Program-made: the position numbers and the translations under genes
Assembly (NCBI RefSeq): GCF_025847205.1
Contig: NZ_JAOYTH010000002.1
Coordinates: forward strand, 248,001 to 312,000
DNA: 64,000 nt
DNA from: Pararhizobium sp. YC-54
Lineage (GTDB): Bacteria > Pseudomonadota > Alphaproteobacteria > Rhizobiales > Rhizobiaceae
Reading direction: 5' to 3'
Notes under the pieces: model-generated
Database searches by the model: none
What the model was told of the DNA's origin: nothing
What the model saw: the letters and a program-made list of their open reading frames with translations, nothing else
In this document: in pieces, positions 53,167-62,006 of the stretch
Layout: each line of letters opens with the position of its first letter
Numbering within the stretch: position 1 is the first letter of the stretch

Positions 53167-55053
53167 TCACACCGCCGCCACACCGCGCACCACGACCCCA
53201 AGATCGTCGCTCTCGCGAACTTTCTTCAGTGTCTCCTCGGCCTGCGTTGCTTCGCGCTGGCGGTTCCACATGGAGGCGTAAAGGCCGTCGCGGTCGATCA
53301 GTTCCCCATGCGTGCCGCGCTCGGCGATGCCGCCGTCCTTCAGGACGATGATTTCGTCGGCATGAATGACCGTCGACAGGCGGTGCGCAATGACCAGCGT
53401 CGTGCGGTTGCGCGACACAATATCGAGCGCCGTCTGGATCTCCTGCTCGGTGCGGGTGTCGAGCGCCGAGGTCGCCTCGTCGAGGATCAGGATCGGCGGG
53501 CTTTTCAGCACCGTTCGCGCGATGGCGACGCGCTGCTTTTCACCGCCCGACAGTTTCAGGCCGCGTTCACCGACCATGGCGCCATAGCCTTCGGGCAGGC
53601 TTTTGATGAAGCCGCCGATCTGGGCAATATCGGCTGCAGCCTCGACCTCGGCCTGCGTGGCAGACGTGCGGCCGTAGCGGATATTGTATGCGATGGTGTC
53701 GTTGAACAGGACGGTATCCTGCGGCACCATGCCGATGACGGCGCGCAGGCTCTTCTGCTTCACATCGCGGACGTCCTGGCCGTCGATGGTGATCGAGCCG
53801 TCCTGGACATCATAGAAACGGTAGAGCAGCCGCGACAGCGTCGATTTGCCGGCGCCCGATGGGCCGACGACCGCGACGGTCTTGCCGGCCGGAACCTCGA
53901 AGGTGATGCCCTTGAGGATCGGCCGGGCGGGGTCATAGGCGAAGTGCACGTCCTTGAAGGCAATGGCACCCTTGCCGATCACCAGTTCCTGGGCATCCGG
54001 GCTGTCCAGCACCTCGGCCTCGACTTCGAGCAGGTCGAACATCTGCTCGATATCGGTCAGGCCCTGGCGGATTTCGCGGTAGACGAAGCCGATGAAATTG
54101 AGCGGGATGGACAGCTGCATCAGCATGGCGTTGATGAAGACGAAATCGCCGAGCGACTGCTCGCCGCGCTGCACGGCGAGCGCCGACATCACCATCATGA
54201 TCGCCGTACCGCCGCCGAATATGACCGCCTGGCCGAAATTCAGCCAGCCGAGCGAGGTCCAGACCTGGGTCGCAGAGCGCTCATAGCGCTCCATCGACTG
54301 GTCGAAGCGCTTCGCTTCCATCTCTTCATTGCCGAAATATTTGACCGTCTCGAAGTTGAGCAGCGAATCGATCGCCTTGGTGTTGGCGTCGGTATCACTG
54401 TTGTTCATGGCGCGGCGGATGCCGATGCGCCAGTCACTCGCCTTGATGGTGAACCAGATATAGAGGGCGACCGTGACGGCGGTCACCAGCAGATAGCTGA
54501 ATCCGTAGCCCCACCAGAAGATGATCGCCGTCAACAGGAACTCGATGAGCGTCGGCACGGTGTTGAGGATGGTGAAGCGGACGATCGTTTCGATGCCCTT
54601 GGTGCCACGCTCGATGATGCGCGACAGGCCGCCGGTGCGGCGCTCCAGATGGAAGCGCAGCGACAGTTGGTGCATGTGGACGAAAGTGCGGTAGGCAAGC
54701 TGGCGCACCGCATGCTGGCCGACGCTGGCAAACAGCGCATCGCGCAACTGGTTGAGCCCGGCCTGCAGCAGCCGGGCGAGATTATAGGCCAGCACCAGCA
54801 TGACAGCGCCGGTGAAGACAACCGGCAGAACGCCTGTAATATCGGTCTTGCCGTTCAGCGCATCTGTCGCCCATTTGAAGAAATAGGGCACGAGCAGCAA
54901 CACGACCTTGGCGGCCAGCAGGATGACCGTCGCCCAGACCACGCGCATCTTCAGATCGGTGCGGTTGCTCGGCCACATATAGGGCCACAGGTTGATGATC
55001 GTCTGCAGCGGGTTGCCCGCGTCCGCCGATACCGTCTTCTTTTGCGCTGCCAC
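53167..55053 (-). CDS. Atm1-type ABC exporter (ATP-binding/permease)
   Basis: A 628-residue half-transporter that acts as a homodimer. The membrane domain of six helices has the Atm1/HMT1 hallmarks LSRIIERGTKGIETIVRF, ILNTVPTLIEF and NFETVKYFGNE, the last two contacting glutathione in known structures. The ATPase domain has [30 protein letters not shown] and LILDEATSALD. Bacterial Atm1 homologues export glutathione-linked heavy metals or related persulfide compounds. GTG start. The 13-base-pair terminator at 55165-55194 lies on the other side, so this gene has its own promoter. Confidence 0.93.
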   Translation of the reverse strand: MAAQKKTVSADAGNPLQTIINLWPYMWPSNRTDLKMRVVWATVILLAAKVVLLLVPYFFKWATDALNGKTDITGVLPVVFTGAVMLVLAYNLARLLQAGLNQLRDALFASVGQHAVRQLAYRTFVHMHQLSLRFHLERRTGGLSRIIERGTKGIETIVRFTILNTVPTLIEFLLTAIIFWWGYGFSYLLVTAVTVALYIWFTIKASDWRIGIRRAMNNSDTDANTKAIDSLLNFETVKYFGNEEMEAKRFDQSMERYERSATQVWTSLGWLNFGQAVIFGGGTAIMMVMSALAVQRGEQSLGDFVFINAMLMQLSIPLNFIGFVYREIRQGLTDIEQMFDLLEVEAEVLDSPDAQELVIGKGAIAFKDVHFAYDPARPILKGITFEVPAGKTVAVVGPSGAGKSTLSRLLYRFYDVQDGSITIDGQDVRDVKQKSLRAVIGMVPQDTVLFNDTIAYNIRYGRTSATQAEVEAAADIAQIGGFIKSLPEGYGAMVGERGLKLSGGEKQRVAIARTVLKSPPILILDEATSALDTRTEQEIQTALDIVSRNRTTLVIAHRLSTVIHADEIIVLKDGGIAERGTHGELIDRDGLYASMWNRQREATQAEETLKKVRESDDLGVVVRGVAAV

Positions 55054-55164
55054 GTCCTGTCCGCCTTTGTTCCCCAGCCGCCTCTCACAGACGGCAGTCC
55101 TTGCGCGCCTTCGATGTCACGACAATGAAGGACAAGGGTAGCGCACAGATGCAATTTCCAATCA

Positions 55165-55194
55165 AAAGCGGCGCCTTTCCCAAGGCGCCGCTTT
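55165..55194 (-). terminator. Intrinsic terminator after LysM gene
   Basis: A perfect 13-base-pair stem (55165-55177 with 55182-55194) with a 4-base loop; on the minus strand it ends in four T residues. It lies about 60 bases after the LysM gene stop. Confidence 0.85.
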
Positions 55195-55251
55195 GTGTTC
55201 CAGATAGGTCTCATCCAAGCCCGCTGCAATGGAGCAGCGCGTAAAAACCCG

Positions 55252-57039
55252 TCAGGGCAGATGCTTCACATGCTTTCGGTGCATCTCTTCCGATTCGGCT
55301 TCCGACATCGCCTTGTCCGGCACGCCGAAAATCTGGCCCGGCAGGATCCGGTCCGGGTTGGCGATCTGGTCCTCGTTGGCGAGGTAGATCGTCGTATACC
55401 GCACGCCTGCGCCATAGAGGCGGCGCGAGATCTGCCAGAGCGTATCGCCGCGGCGGATGATCACCGAGGTCTTACTGTGTTGCAGTGGCGCCTGCTGGAC
55501 GGTTTCCGGTTCGGCTGCCGCCTGCCCCGTTGTTGCAGCAGCGCCTTGCTCTGCGGCAGGCTTCTGTGCAGTCTCCGCTGCCGTTGCGGGCTTTGCGGCA
55601 TCGCCGCCCTCAGCCGGCGTGGTGCTTGCAGCTGCCGCACTGTCCTGAGCCGGAGCCGTGGTCTGGCTCGCAACAGCGTCGTTACCCGTGCCGTCCGTGC
55701 GCGGCATCAGCGCCGAGCCGACCGCAGCCTCGATCTTGCCGAGCGATGCCGAAACGCTGGCCGCGTCCTTGGGAAGCGCCTTCAACATGGCAAGCGCATC
55801 CGTCGCAGCAGCAGAGGTCTTGGCAGCCGTTTCCCTGACGCTTGCGTCGAGATTAGCGGCAACCTTGAAATCGGCGAGCGACTTCAGCGCAATTTCCGTG
55901 GACGAACGCGCAGCAGCCAACTCCTCGGCGGTGGGAACCTTGCCACCGACAAACAGGCCTTTCAGCAGGCTGAGCGCCTTGGCCGCCTCCAGGCGCAAGC
56001 CATCGAAACTGCCGCCTTCGACCGGCACGACAGAGCCCTGTGCATTGCCTTGGGCAACGGCCGCCACCTGATCGCCGGCCGGACGATCGAACGGTACGGC
56101 GGCGCGCAATTCAACCTTGTTGCCGTCGGCGCCCATCATATCGGCCCGGATCGTGTGATTGCCGACAGGCAGCTCGATCGTGCCATCGACGACGAAACGG
56201 CCCTGCTCGTCGGCCTTGGTTTCTCCGACCAGCGTGTCATCGGCATAGATGCGCACCAGCGCACCGGCCTTGGCATTGCCGGCAACGAAGATCTTCTTGC
56301 CTTCGATCTCGACGGCAGAAACGGCGACGAGCGATTTGTCGCCGGTTGCAGCAATCGCAGCCGCATCGGCAGGCTTTGCGACATCCGTCGCTGTCTCAGC
56401 GGTGCCCGGCGCGGGTTCAGCCTTCGCCATCTCGCCAGCGGTAACCGCTTCGGCCACCGGCTTGGTGATGATGCGGCTTGCCTCACCCGGCTTCGACACC
56501 ATGGCGAGCAGCTCGCCGGCCTTGTCCTTCGGGATCGAGACGGTCGCGACTTCTTCCGAGGACTTGGTCACTCCATTTTCGCCGACGCTGCGCAGCGTCA
56601 GCTGATAGTCGCCGGCCGGCAGCGGTTTGTCGAAGACCGCGGCAAAATCGCCGGTCGCGCCGACATCCGCCGTGCCGATGACAGTTTCGCCATTGACGAT
56701 CTCGACCTTGGTATTGGGCTGTGCCCGTCCGGCAATCACCGTCGAGCCATCCGGCTCAACGCGCAGCACATCGAAGCCCGGCGCCGCCCATGCGGCTGGA
56801 TCGGCCAAGTTTGCGTCCGTTGCCGTTTCGCTCCCGGCCACCGGCCGCGCGCCCTTTGCGTCGGCACTCTTGGGGTCCGCAGGATTGGCGCCGGCCTGCT
56901 TTGCTGAACTATCGGCGGCCACTTCCTCCGTGATCTTGTCCTTGCCGCCGTTGATATTGGGCATGACAAAGAAAATCATCAGCAGCGACGCAGTTGCCAG
57001 GACGATAAGGGCCACCCAGCCAGCCTTGTTCTTCATCAT
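55252..57039 (-). CDS. LysM-domain envelope protein with Ig-like domains
   Basis: A 595-residue protein anchored by one N-terminal helix (WVALIVLATASLLMIFFVM). Long Ala/Pro/Glu-rich linkers join two Ig-like repeats (FDVLRVEPDGSTVIAGRAQPNTKVEI; VSAVEIEGKKIFVAGNAKAGALVRI), each ending GETVIGTAD or DDTLVGETKAD, then a low-complexity stretch and a C-terminal LysM domain (VIIRRGDTLWQISRRLYGAG, NPDRILPGQIFGVP). LysM binds peptidoglycan, so this is a periplasmic, cell-wall-associated protein. I start at the first of two adjacent ATGs (57039), 6 bases after GGAG. Precise role unknown. Confidence 0.85.
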   Translation of the reverse strand: MMKNKAGWVALIVLATASLLMIFFVMPNINGGKDKITEEVAADSSAKQAGANPADPKSADAKGARPVAGSETATDANLADPAAWAAPGFDVLRVEPDGSTVIAGRAQPNTKVEIVNGETVIGTADVGATGDFAAVFDKPLPAGDYQLTLRSVGENGVTKSSEEVATVSIPKDKAGELLAMVSKPGEASRIITKPVAEAVTAGEMAKAEPAPGTAETATDVAKPADAAAIAATGDKSLVAVSAVEIEGKKIFVAGNAKAGALVRIYADDTLVGETKADEQGRFVVDGTIELPVGNHTIRADMMGADGNKVELRAAVPFDRPAGDQVAAVAQGNAQGSVVPVEGGSFDGLRLEAAKALSLLKGLFVGGKVPTAEELAAARSSTEIALKSLADFKVAANLDASVRETAAKTSAAATDALAMLKALPKDAASVSASLGKIEAAVGSALMPRTDGTGNDAVASQTTAPAQDSAAAASTTPAEGGDAAKPATAAETAQKPAAEQGAAATTGQAAAEPETVQQAPLQHSKTSVIIRRGDTLWQISRRLYGAGVRYTTIYLANEDQIANPDRILPGQIFGVPDKAMSEAESEEMHRKHVKHLP

Positions 57040-57276
57040 GCAAATCTCCAAATGGCCCGGAACCGTCTGCGCCCGGCATGAGCGCAGAAAGACAGCCTTT
57101 TCCAAGCCCCACGGCTTTCCGCCGGTTTTTGCTGAATGGAATCAGCCTGCCCATTACGTCAGCTCATGCTTAAAAATTGCTAACGATTCCCAACATTTTC
57201 CACAAGCAGCGCTGCATGTTCCAACCCGCGAAGAGGCCCGTTTTTCGTCATTTTTCTTGACGACTGCAGCGCTGCG

Positions 57277-57912
57277 ATGTCTCTTTGGACCATGAATGAG
57301 CAAAATATCCCGATTCGATCCATCTGCGTCTATTGCGGCTCACAGCCCGGAGGCGACCAGTCCTTCATGGATGCCGGTCGGATTCTTGGCAAATCCATTG
57401 CCGAGAATCACCTTCACCTCGTCTATGGCGGCGGTACCAAGGGCATCATGGGCGCTGTCGCGGGCGGTGTTCTTTCGCACGGCGGACGCGTTACCGGCAT
57501 TATACCAGAATTCCTGATGGATATGGAGGCCACCCGTCATTCGCTGGGGCAGCTGAGCGAACTGATCGTCACGCCTGACATGCATGAGCGCAAGCACAAG
57601 ATGTTCGAGCGTTCCGATGCCTTCGTCACGCTGCCCGGCGGGATCGGCACCCTTGAGGAAATCGTCGAGGTCATGACCTGGGCGCAGCTCGGCCGCCACC
57701 GCAAGCCGATCGTGCTCGTCAATATCAACGGCTTCTGGGATCCGCTGATGAAGCTGGTCCAGCATATGGCCGACAGCGGCTTCATCCACACCGCCCATCT
57801 CGTCCAGCCGCTGGTGATCGACGCGGCAGAAGAGGTCGTTCCGGCCCTGCTTGCCCACTGGGCAAGCCAGGTCGATCGCGACGGCGACGAGGGGATCATC
57901 GCCAAGCTTTGA
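57277..57912 (+). CDS. LOG family protein (TIGR00730)
   Basis: A 211-residue Rossmann-like protein: ICVYCGSQPGGDQSF, VYGGGTKGIMGAVAGGVL and the signature LPGGIGTLEEIVEVMTW (PGGxGTxxE) with ERKHKMFERSDAFV. This family includes LONELY GUY cytokinin-riboside 5'-monophosphate phosphoribohydrolases and bacterial nucleotide phosphoribohydrolases; which activity applies is not decided here, though plant-associated bacteria can use it for cytokinin release. Two in-frame ATGs are possible (57277 and 57292); neither has a strong ribosome-binding site. Confidence 0.9.
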   Translation: MSLWTMNEQNIPIRSICVYCGSQPGGDQSFMDAGRILGKSIAENHLHLVYGGGTKGIMGAVAGGVLSHGGRVTGIIPEFLMDMEATRHSLGQLSELIVTPDMHERKHKMFERSDAFVTLPGGIGTLEEIVEVMTWAQLGRHRKPIVLVNINGFWDPLMKLVQHMADSGFIHTAHLVQPLVIDAAEEVVPALLAHWASQVDRDGDEGIIAKL

Positions 57913-58037
57913 AAGAGCGCTTTTCGCGCTTTCAGGCAGTCTGATTGACCACGTCAACCGCCTTGTCACCGGCTTATAGTCTCTTGGCAAGGCTGAATCT
58001 CTTGGCAAGTTTTGAACGACTGTGGCAGAATAAATCT

Positions 58038-58274
58038 ATGGGCGACAAGAACGGCATTTCCGAAGACCTCAGCCGGCGCATAGATATGCTGCCTTCCCGT
58101 TCGACGCTGACGCGCGAACGGATCATCGAGGATGCGTTGTCTCACGGGCGCTCACTTGCCTGGCAGGAGAAATGGGTCGAGGGCGTGCAGGAAGGCATCG
58201 AGGGCGCCAATCGCGGTGACTTTGCCGCCGATGATGAAATTGCGGCCGTTCTCAACAAATACAGCCAGGCCTAG
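58038..58274 (+). CDS. RHH-type antitoxin
   Basis: A 78-residue protein: SEDLSRRIDMLPSRSTLTRERIIEDALSHGRSLAWQEKWVEGVQEGI is a ribbon-helix-helix-like N-terminus of a type II antitoxin, with an acidic tail (GDFAADDEIAAVLNKY). It starts at the ATG at 58038 after an AT-rich stretch. It is followed after 5 bases by a ParE-like gene that is frameshifted, so the antitoxin may be all that remains functional. Confidence 0.75.
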   Translation: MGDKNGISEDLSRRIDMLPSRSTLTRERIIEDALSHGRSLAWQEKWVEGVQEGIEGANRGDFAADDEIAAVLNKYSQA

Positions 58275-58279
58275 CACCA

Positions 58280-58566
58280 GTGCGGATCGCCTGGACGCGA
58301 CGCTATATAAGAGAGCTAACAAGCATCGCCGACTATATCGGCCAACACAATCCACGTGCAGCGGCACGCGTCGTCAATGATATTCACACCAAACACAGCG
58401 GTTACTCTCTACGAACCCTTTCATAGGCTGTCCCGGCGAGATCAAGGGAACGCGAGAACTCGTCGTTCCGGGAACACCGTATATTGCTGCCTATCGGGTC
58501 GGTGAAACCCAGATCGAAATCCTCTTCGTGCAGCATGGAGCCCGCCAATGGCCGGAAAACGGCTAA
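58280..58566 (+). pseudogene. ParE-like toxin, frameshifted
   Basis: From a GTG at 58280 the frame reads RIAWTRRYIRELTSIADYI and PRAAARVVNDIHTK, a ParE start, but then meets a TAG. In the frame one base back, the same protein continues LLSTNPFIGCPGEIKGTREL and VVPGTPYIAAYRVGE, ending QHGARQWPENG with a stop at 58564-58566, which is the classic ParE C-terminus. Adding one A to the AAA at 58391-58393 restores a continuous protein of about 95 residues. Either a true inactivating deletion or a sequencing error in the A run. Confidence 0.8.
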
Positions 58567-58618
58567 GCTCGGCCTTATGCTCAAAGTCGCATCCTAGGCG
58601 GACAATATCCCCCGCCGA

Positions 58619-59557
58619 TTACTCGGCTGGGTTCGGCAAGGTTGTCCGGCGGGCGCGGCTTTCCATGATCATTGACGTCGAATAGACCGCCAGCGCTGCC
58701 CAGATCAGGATGAAGGCGATGAGCTTCGACGTGCCGAAGGGCTCGTGGAAGACGAAGACGGCGATGATGAAGATTATCGTCGGGGCGATGTACTGCATGA
58801 TGCCGATGGTCGAGAGCCTGAGCAGCTTGGCGCCGTTGGCATAGATCATCAGCGGCACCGCAGTCACCACGCCACAGGCCATCAGCCAGGCGACATCGGC
58901 CCAGCCGGTATCGATGAAATGGCCCTGCCCGGTGCCTTCCAGGTAGGCGATATAGCCGAGAGCCGGAACGCTGAGCAGCAGCACTTCCAGGAAGAATCCC
59001 TGATTGGGACCGACCGGCAGCGTCTTGCGGAAGAAGGCGTACAATCCCCACGACAGCGCCAGGCCGATGGAAACCCATGGCAAGCCGCCCGCATCGAAGG
59101 CAAGGACGACGACGGCGATGGCGGCCAGAACGATCGCCACTATCTGTGCCGGGTTGAGCTTTTCCTTCAGCAGTACAGCGCCCAGGAAGATCGAGAACAG
59201 TGGATTGATGTAATAGCCGAGCGCCGTTTCCAGCGCCCGCCCTGCCCCGATCGCCCAGACATAGATGCCCCAGTTGATGGTGATCAGCACCGCCGTCAGC
59301 ATCGCCATCTTCAGCATGCGCGGCGAGCGCAGCGCCACCTTCACATCATCCGTGCGGCCAAGCAGGATCAGAACGGCGCCGGCCATCGGAACCGACCAGA
59401 CGATCCGGTGCGCCACCACTTCGAAGGCCGGGATGTGTGCGACGGCCTTCATGAAAAATGGCAGGAACCCCCAGAGCAGATAGGCGGTCAGAGCGAAGGC
59501 GAAGCCGCGCGGCGAATCGCCGTTCTGCATCACCGGTGTTTGTTTCGCGTCAGCCAT
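58619..59557 (-). CDS. rarD: EamA family transporter RarD
   Basis: A 312-residue membrane protein with about ten helices and two EamA repeats, beginning GFAFALTAYLLWGFLPFFMK and continuing AHRIVWSVP and INWGIYVWAI, the RarD/chloramphenicol-sensitivity-protein pattern. The transported substrate is not established. The C-terminus is polar and basic. Convergent with the third toxin-antitoxin remnant; divergent from cpdB, with 242 bases between starts. Confidence 0.9.
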   Translation of the reverse strand: MADAKQTPVMQNGDSPRGFAFALTAYLLWGFLPFFMKAVAHIPAFEVVAHRIVWSVPMAGAVLILLGRTDDVKVALRSPRMLKMAMLTAVLITINWGIYVWAIGAGRALETALGYYINPLFSIFLGAVLLKEKLNPAQIVAIVLAAIAVVVLAFDAGGLPWVSIGLALSWGLYAFFRKTLPVGPNQGFFLEVLLLSVPALGYIAYLEGTGQGHFIDTGWADVAWLMACGVVTAVPLMIYANGAKLLRLSTIGIMQYIAPTIIFIIAVFVFHEPFGTSKLIAFILIWAALAVYSTSMIMESRARRTTLPNPAE

Positions 59558-59799
59558 GGCATTTCATCCCGTTGCAGCGTGCCTTGTGGCAGCTCTTCGT
59601 TGTTTCGCTCCTCCTACTCCAAAGGCCATTGATCAACCAATTCATTTCCGTGAACCTTTCTACAGCAAAGCTCACAGTGGATTTTCACGGCACATTCGAC
59701 GGCGTTTTGCGCAAAATACGCGATATTTTACGGGGTGCATTCCGCAGTCTGCGGCTCTAGGTTCCTTGCAGGCAAAGACCGGTCAGACGAAGGGACTTC

Positions 59800-61788
59800 A
59801 TGATGTCATCCATCCTCGCGCTCCACCCGATTACACGCCGTTCGCTTCTGAGCGGTGTCGCGGCCACCTCCGCCCTCGTTCTTTTGCACCCCTTTGCCGC
59901 GCGTGCTGCGGCCAACCAGGCGCACCTGCGCATCATGGAAACCACCGACATCCACGTGCATGTCTTCCCTTACGACTATTACGGCGACAAGCCGAACGAC
60001 ACGCTGGGTCTTGCCCGCACCGCCTCGATCATCGACGCCATCCGCGCCGAGGCCGGTAATTCCTTCCTCGTCGACAACGGCGATTTCCTTCAGGGCAACC
60101 CGATGGGCGACTACATGGCCTATCAGCACGGCATGAAGGAAGGCGCTGTCCATCCGGTCATCAAGGCGATGAACGTACTCGGCTACGAAGCCGGCACGCT
60201 CGGCAACCACGAGTTCAATTACGGCCTCGACTATATGTTCAAGGTGCTTTCCGGCGCCAATTTCCCGTATGTCTGCGCCAACCTGACCAAGGGACAGCTC
60301 GCCTCCAACCCGAAGGACGACGCGCTGTTCTTCAAACCCTACACGATCGTCGAAAAAACCATCACCGATGGATCGGGCGCGGCCAACCGGCTGAGGATCG
60401 GCATCATCGGCTTCGTGCCGCCGCAGATCATGCTCTGGGATATCAAGAACCTCGAGGGCAAGGCGCAGACCCGCGACATCGTCGAGGCGGCCAAGGCCTG
60501 GGTGCCGGTGATGAAGGAGGAAGGCGCCGATATCATCATCGCGCTCTCCCATTCCGGCATCGATGGCGCAGGCCAGAGCGAGCGCATGGAGAATGCCTCG
60601 CTCTATCTCGCCGGCGTCGAGGGCATCGACGCGGTGTTCACCGGCCACCAGCATCTCGTTTTCCCCGGCCCCAAGAGCTTCGACGGCATCGAAGGTGTTG
60701 ATCCGGTCAAGGGCACGCTGCTCGGCAAGCCGGCCGTGATGGGCGGTTTCTGGGGATCGCATCTCGGCCTCATCGACCTTTTGCTGGAGAAGGACGGCAA
60801 CAGCTGGAAGATCGCCGATTTCACCACCGAGGCTCGGCCGATCTATCACCGAAAGGACAAGAAGGTGGTCGCCGACGTCCCCGACCGCGCCGATATCATC
60901 GCCGCCGCCAGTGCCGAGCATGAGGCGACGCTCGCCTATGTCCGCACGCCGGTCGGCAAGACTTCGGCACCGCTCTATTCCTATTTTGCGCTGGTGGCCG
61001 ACGATCCCTCGGTGCAGATCGTCTCCAACGCGCAGACCTGGTACATCAAGGACATGCTGAAGGACACCGAGTACAAGGACCTTCCGGTCCTTTCGGCCGC
61101 GGCCCCGTTCAAGGCCGGCGGCCGCGGCGGTGCTGATTACTATACCGATGTGCCCACCGGAGACATCGCCATCAAGAACGTCGCCGACCTCTATCTCTAT
61201 CCGAATACCGTGCAGGCCGTCGTTATCACCGGGGCGCAGGTGAAGAACTGGCTGGAAATGTCGGCCGGCATGTTCAACACCGTGGCACCTGGCGCCAGGG
61301 ACGTGGCCCTGCTTAACACCACATTCCCCTCCTACAATTTCGATATTATCGACGGCGTCACCTATCAGATCGACCTGTCGCAGCCGGCCAAATATGACGG
61401 CGACGGCAAGGCGGTGAATCCGGATTCCAACCGCATCCAGAACCTCTCCTTCGAGGGCAAGCCGATCGATCCGGCCCAGAAATTCGTCGTCGCCTCCAAC
61501 AATTACCGCGCCGGCGGCGGTGGCAAATTCCCCGAGATCGCCAGCGACAAGGTGGTCTTCGCCGCCCCCGACACCAACCGCGACGTCATCGTCCGCTACA
61601 TCATCGCCGAAGGCACGATCAACCCGTCTGCCGACGGAAACTGGAGTTTCAAGCCGGTGGAAGGCGCAACGGCTGTGTTCGAGAGCGGCCCGAAGGCACG
61701 CGGGCTGATTGCCGATGTGAAGGGCGTCAAGATCGAGGATGCAGGCGACGGCGCGGACGGGTTTGCGAAGTTCCGGCTGGTGTTGTGA
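59800..61788 (+). CDS. cpdB: Bifunctional 2',3'-cyclic-nucleotide 2'-phosphodiesterase/3'-nucleotidase
   Basis: A 662-residue periplasmic enzyme that salvages nucleotides from RNA breakdown. The N-terminus carries a Tat-type signal (ITRRSLLSGVAATSALVLL; twin Arg at about 12-13) ending near ARAAAN. The metallophosphatase domain has ETTDIHVHVFPYDYY, DNGDFLQGNPMGDY, LGNHEFNYGLDYM and ALSHSGIDG; the C-terminal 5'-nucleotidase domain has VASNNYRAGGGGKFPE. Length agrees with the family. An AGGGA ribosome-binding site lies 5 bases before the first of two adjacent ATGs. Confidence 0.95.
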   Translation: MMSSILALHPITRRSLLSGVAATSALVLLHPFAARAAANQAHLRIMETTDIHVHVFPYDYYGDKPNDTLGLARTASIIDAIRAEAGNSFLVDNGDFLQGNPMGDYMAYQHGMKEGAVHPVIKAMNVLGYEAGTLGNHEFNYGLDYMFKVLSGANFPYVCANLTKGQLASNPKDDALFFKPYTIVEKTITDGSGAANRLRIGIIGFVPPQIMLWDIKNLEGKAQTRDIVEAAKAWVPVMKEEGADIIIALSHSGIDGAGQSERMENASLYLAGVEGIDAVFTGHQHLVFPGPKSFDGIEGVDPVKGTLLGKPAVMGGFWGSHLGLIDLLLEKDGNSWKIADFTTEARPIYHRKDKKVVADVPDRADIIAAASAEHEATLAYVRTPVGKTSAPLYSYFALVADDPSVQIVSNAQTWYIKDMLKDTEYKDLPVLSAAAPFKAGGRGGADYYTDVPTGDIAIKNVADLYLYPNTVQAVVITGAQVKNWLEMSAGMFNTVAPGARDVALLNTTFPSYNFDIIDGVTYQIDLSQPAKYDGDGKAVNPDSNRIQNLSFEGKPIDPAQKFVVASNNYRAGGGGKFPEIASDKVVFAAPDTNRDVIVRYIIAEGTINPSADGNWSFKPVEGATAVFESGPKARGLIADVKGVKIEDAGDGADGFAKFRLVL

Positions 61789-61814
61789 GGTGCAGCGAAG
61801 CAGCAATAATTGCC

Positions 61815-61846
61815 CGTCGGTACCCGCCCCCGTCAGTACCCGCCCC
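61815..61846. repeat. 16-base tandem duplication
   Basis: CGTCGGTACCCGCCCC (61815-61830) is followed immediately by a copy with one change (61831-61846). It lies directly before the larger palindrome in the cpdB-cimA gap. Confidence 0.7.
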
Positions 61847-61851
61847 CTCCA

Positions 61852-61955
61852 TCATCCTCGGGCTTGACCCGAGGATCCACACGGCACGGCAGGACGTGAC
61901 TTTTCGCGAAAGCGCGGGTTTCAGAAATGGATCCTCGGGTCAAGCCCGAGGATGA
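61852..61955. repeat. 28-base inverted repeat (REP-like) between cpdB and cimA
   Basis: 61852-61879 and 61928-61955 are exact complements with a 48-base spacer. Each arm contains a smaller palindrome (CCTCGGG...CCCGAGG). The element fills the space between two converging genes and could terminate both. Confidence 0.85.
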
Positions 61956-62006
61956 CGGGGAGCTGCTTTAAAACGACAAAGCATCTCCCTATCCAAAAAG
62001 ACGTCC

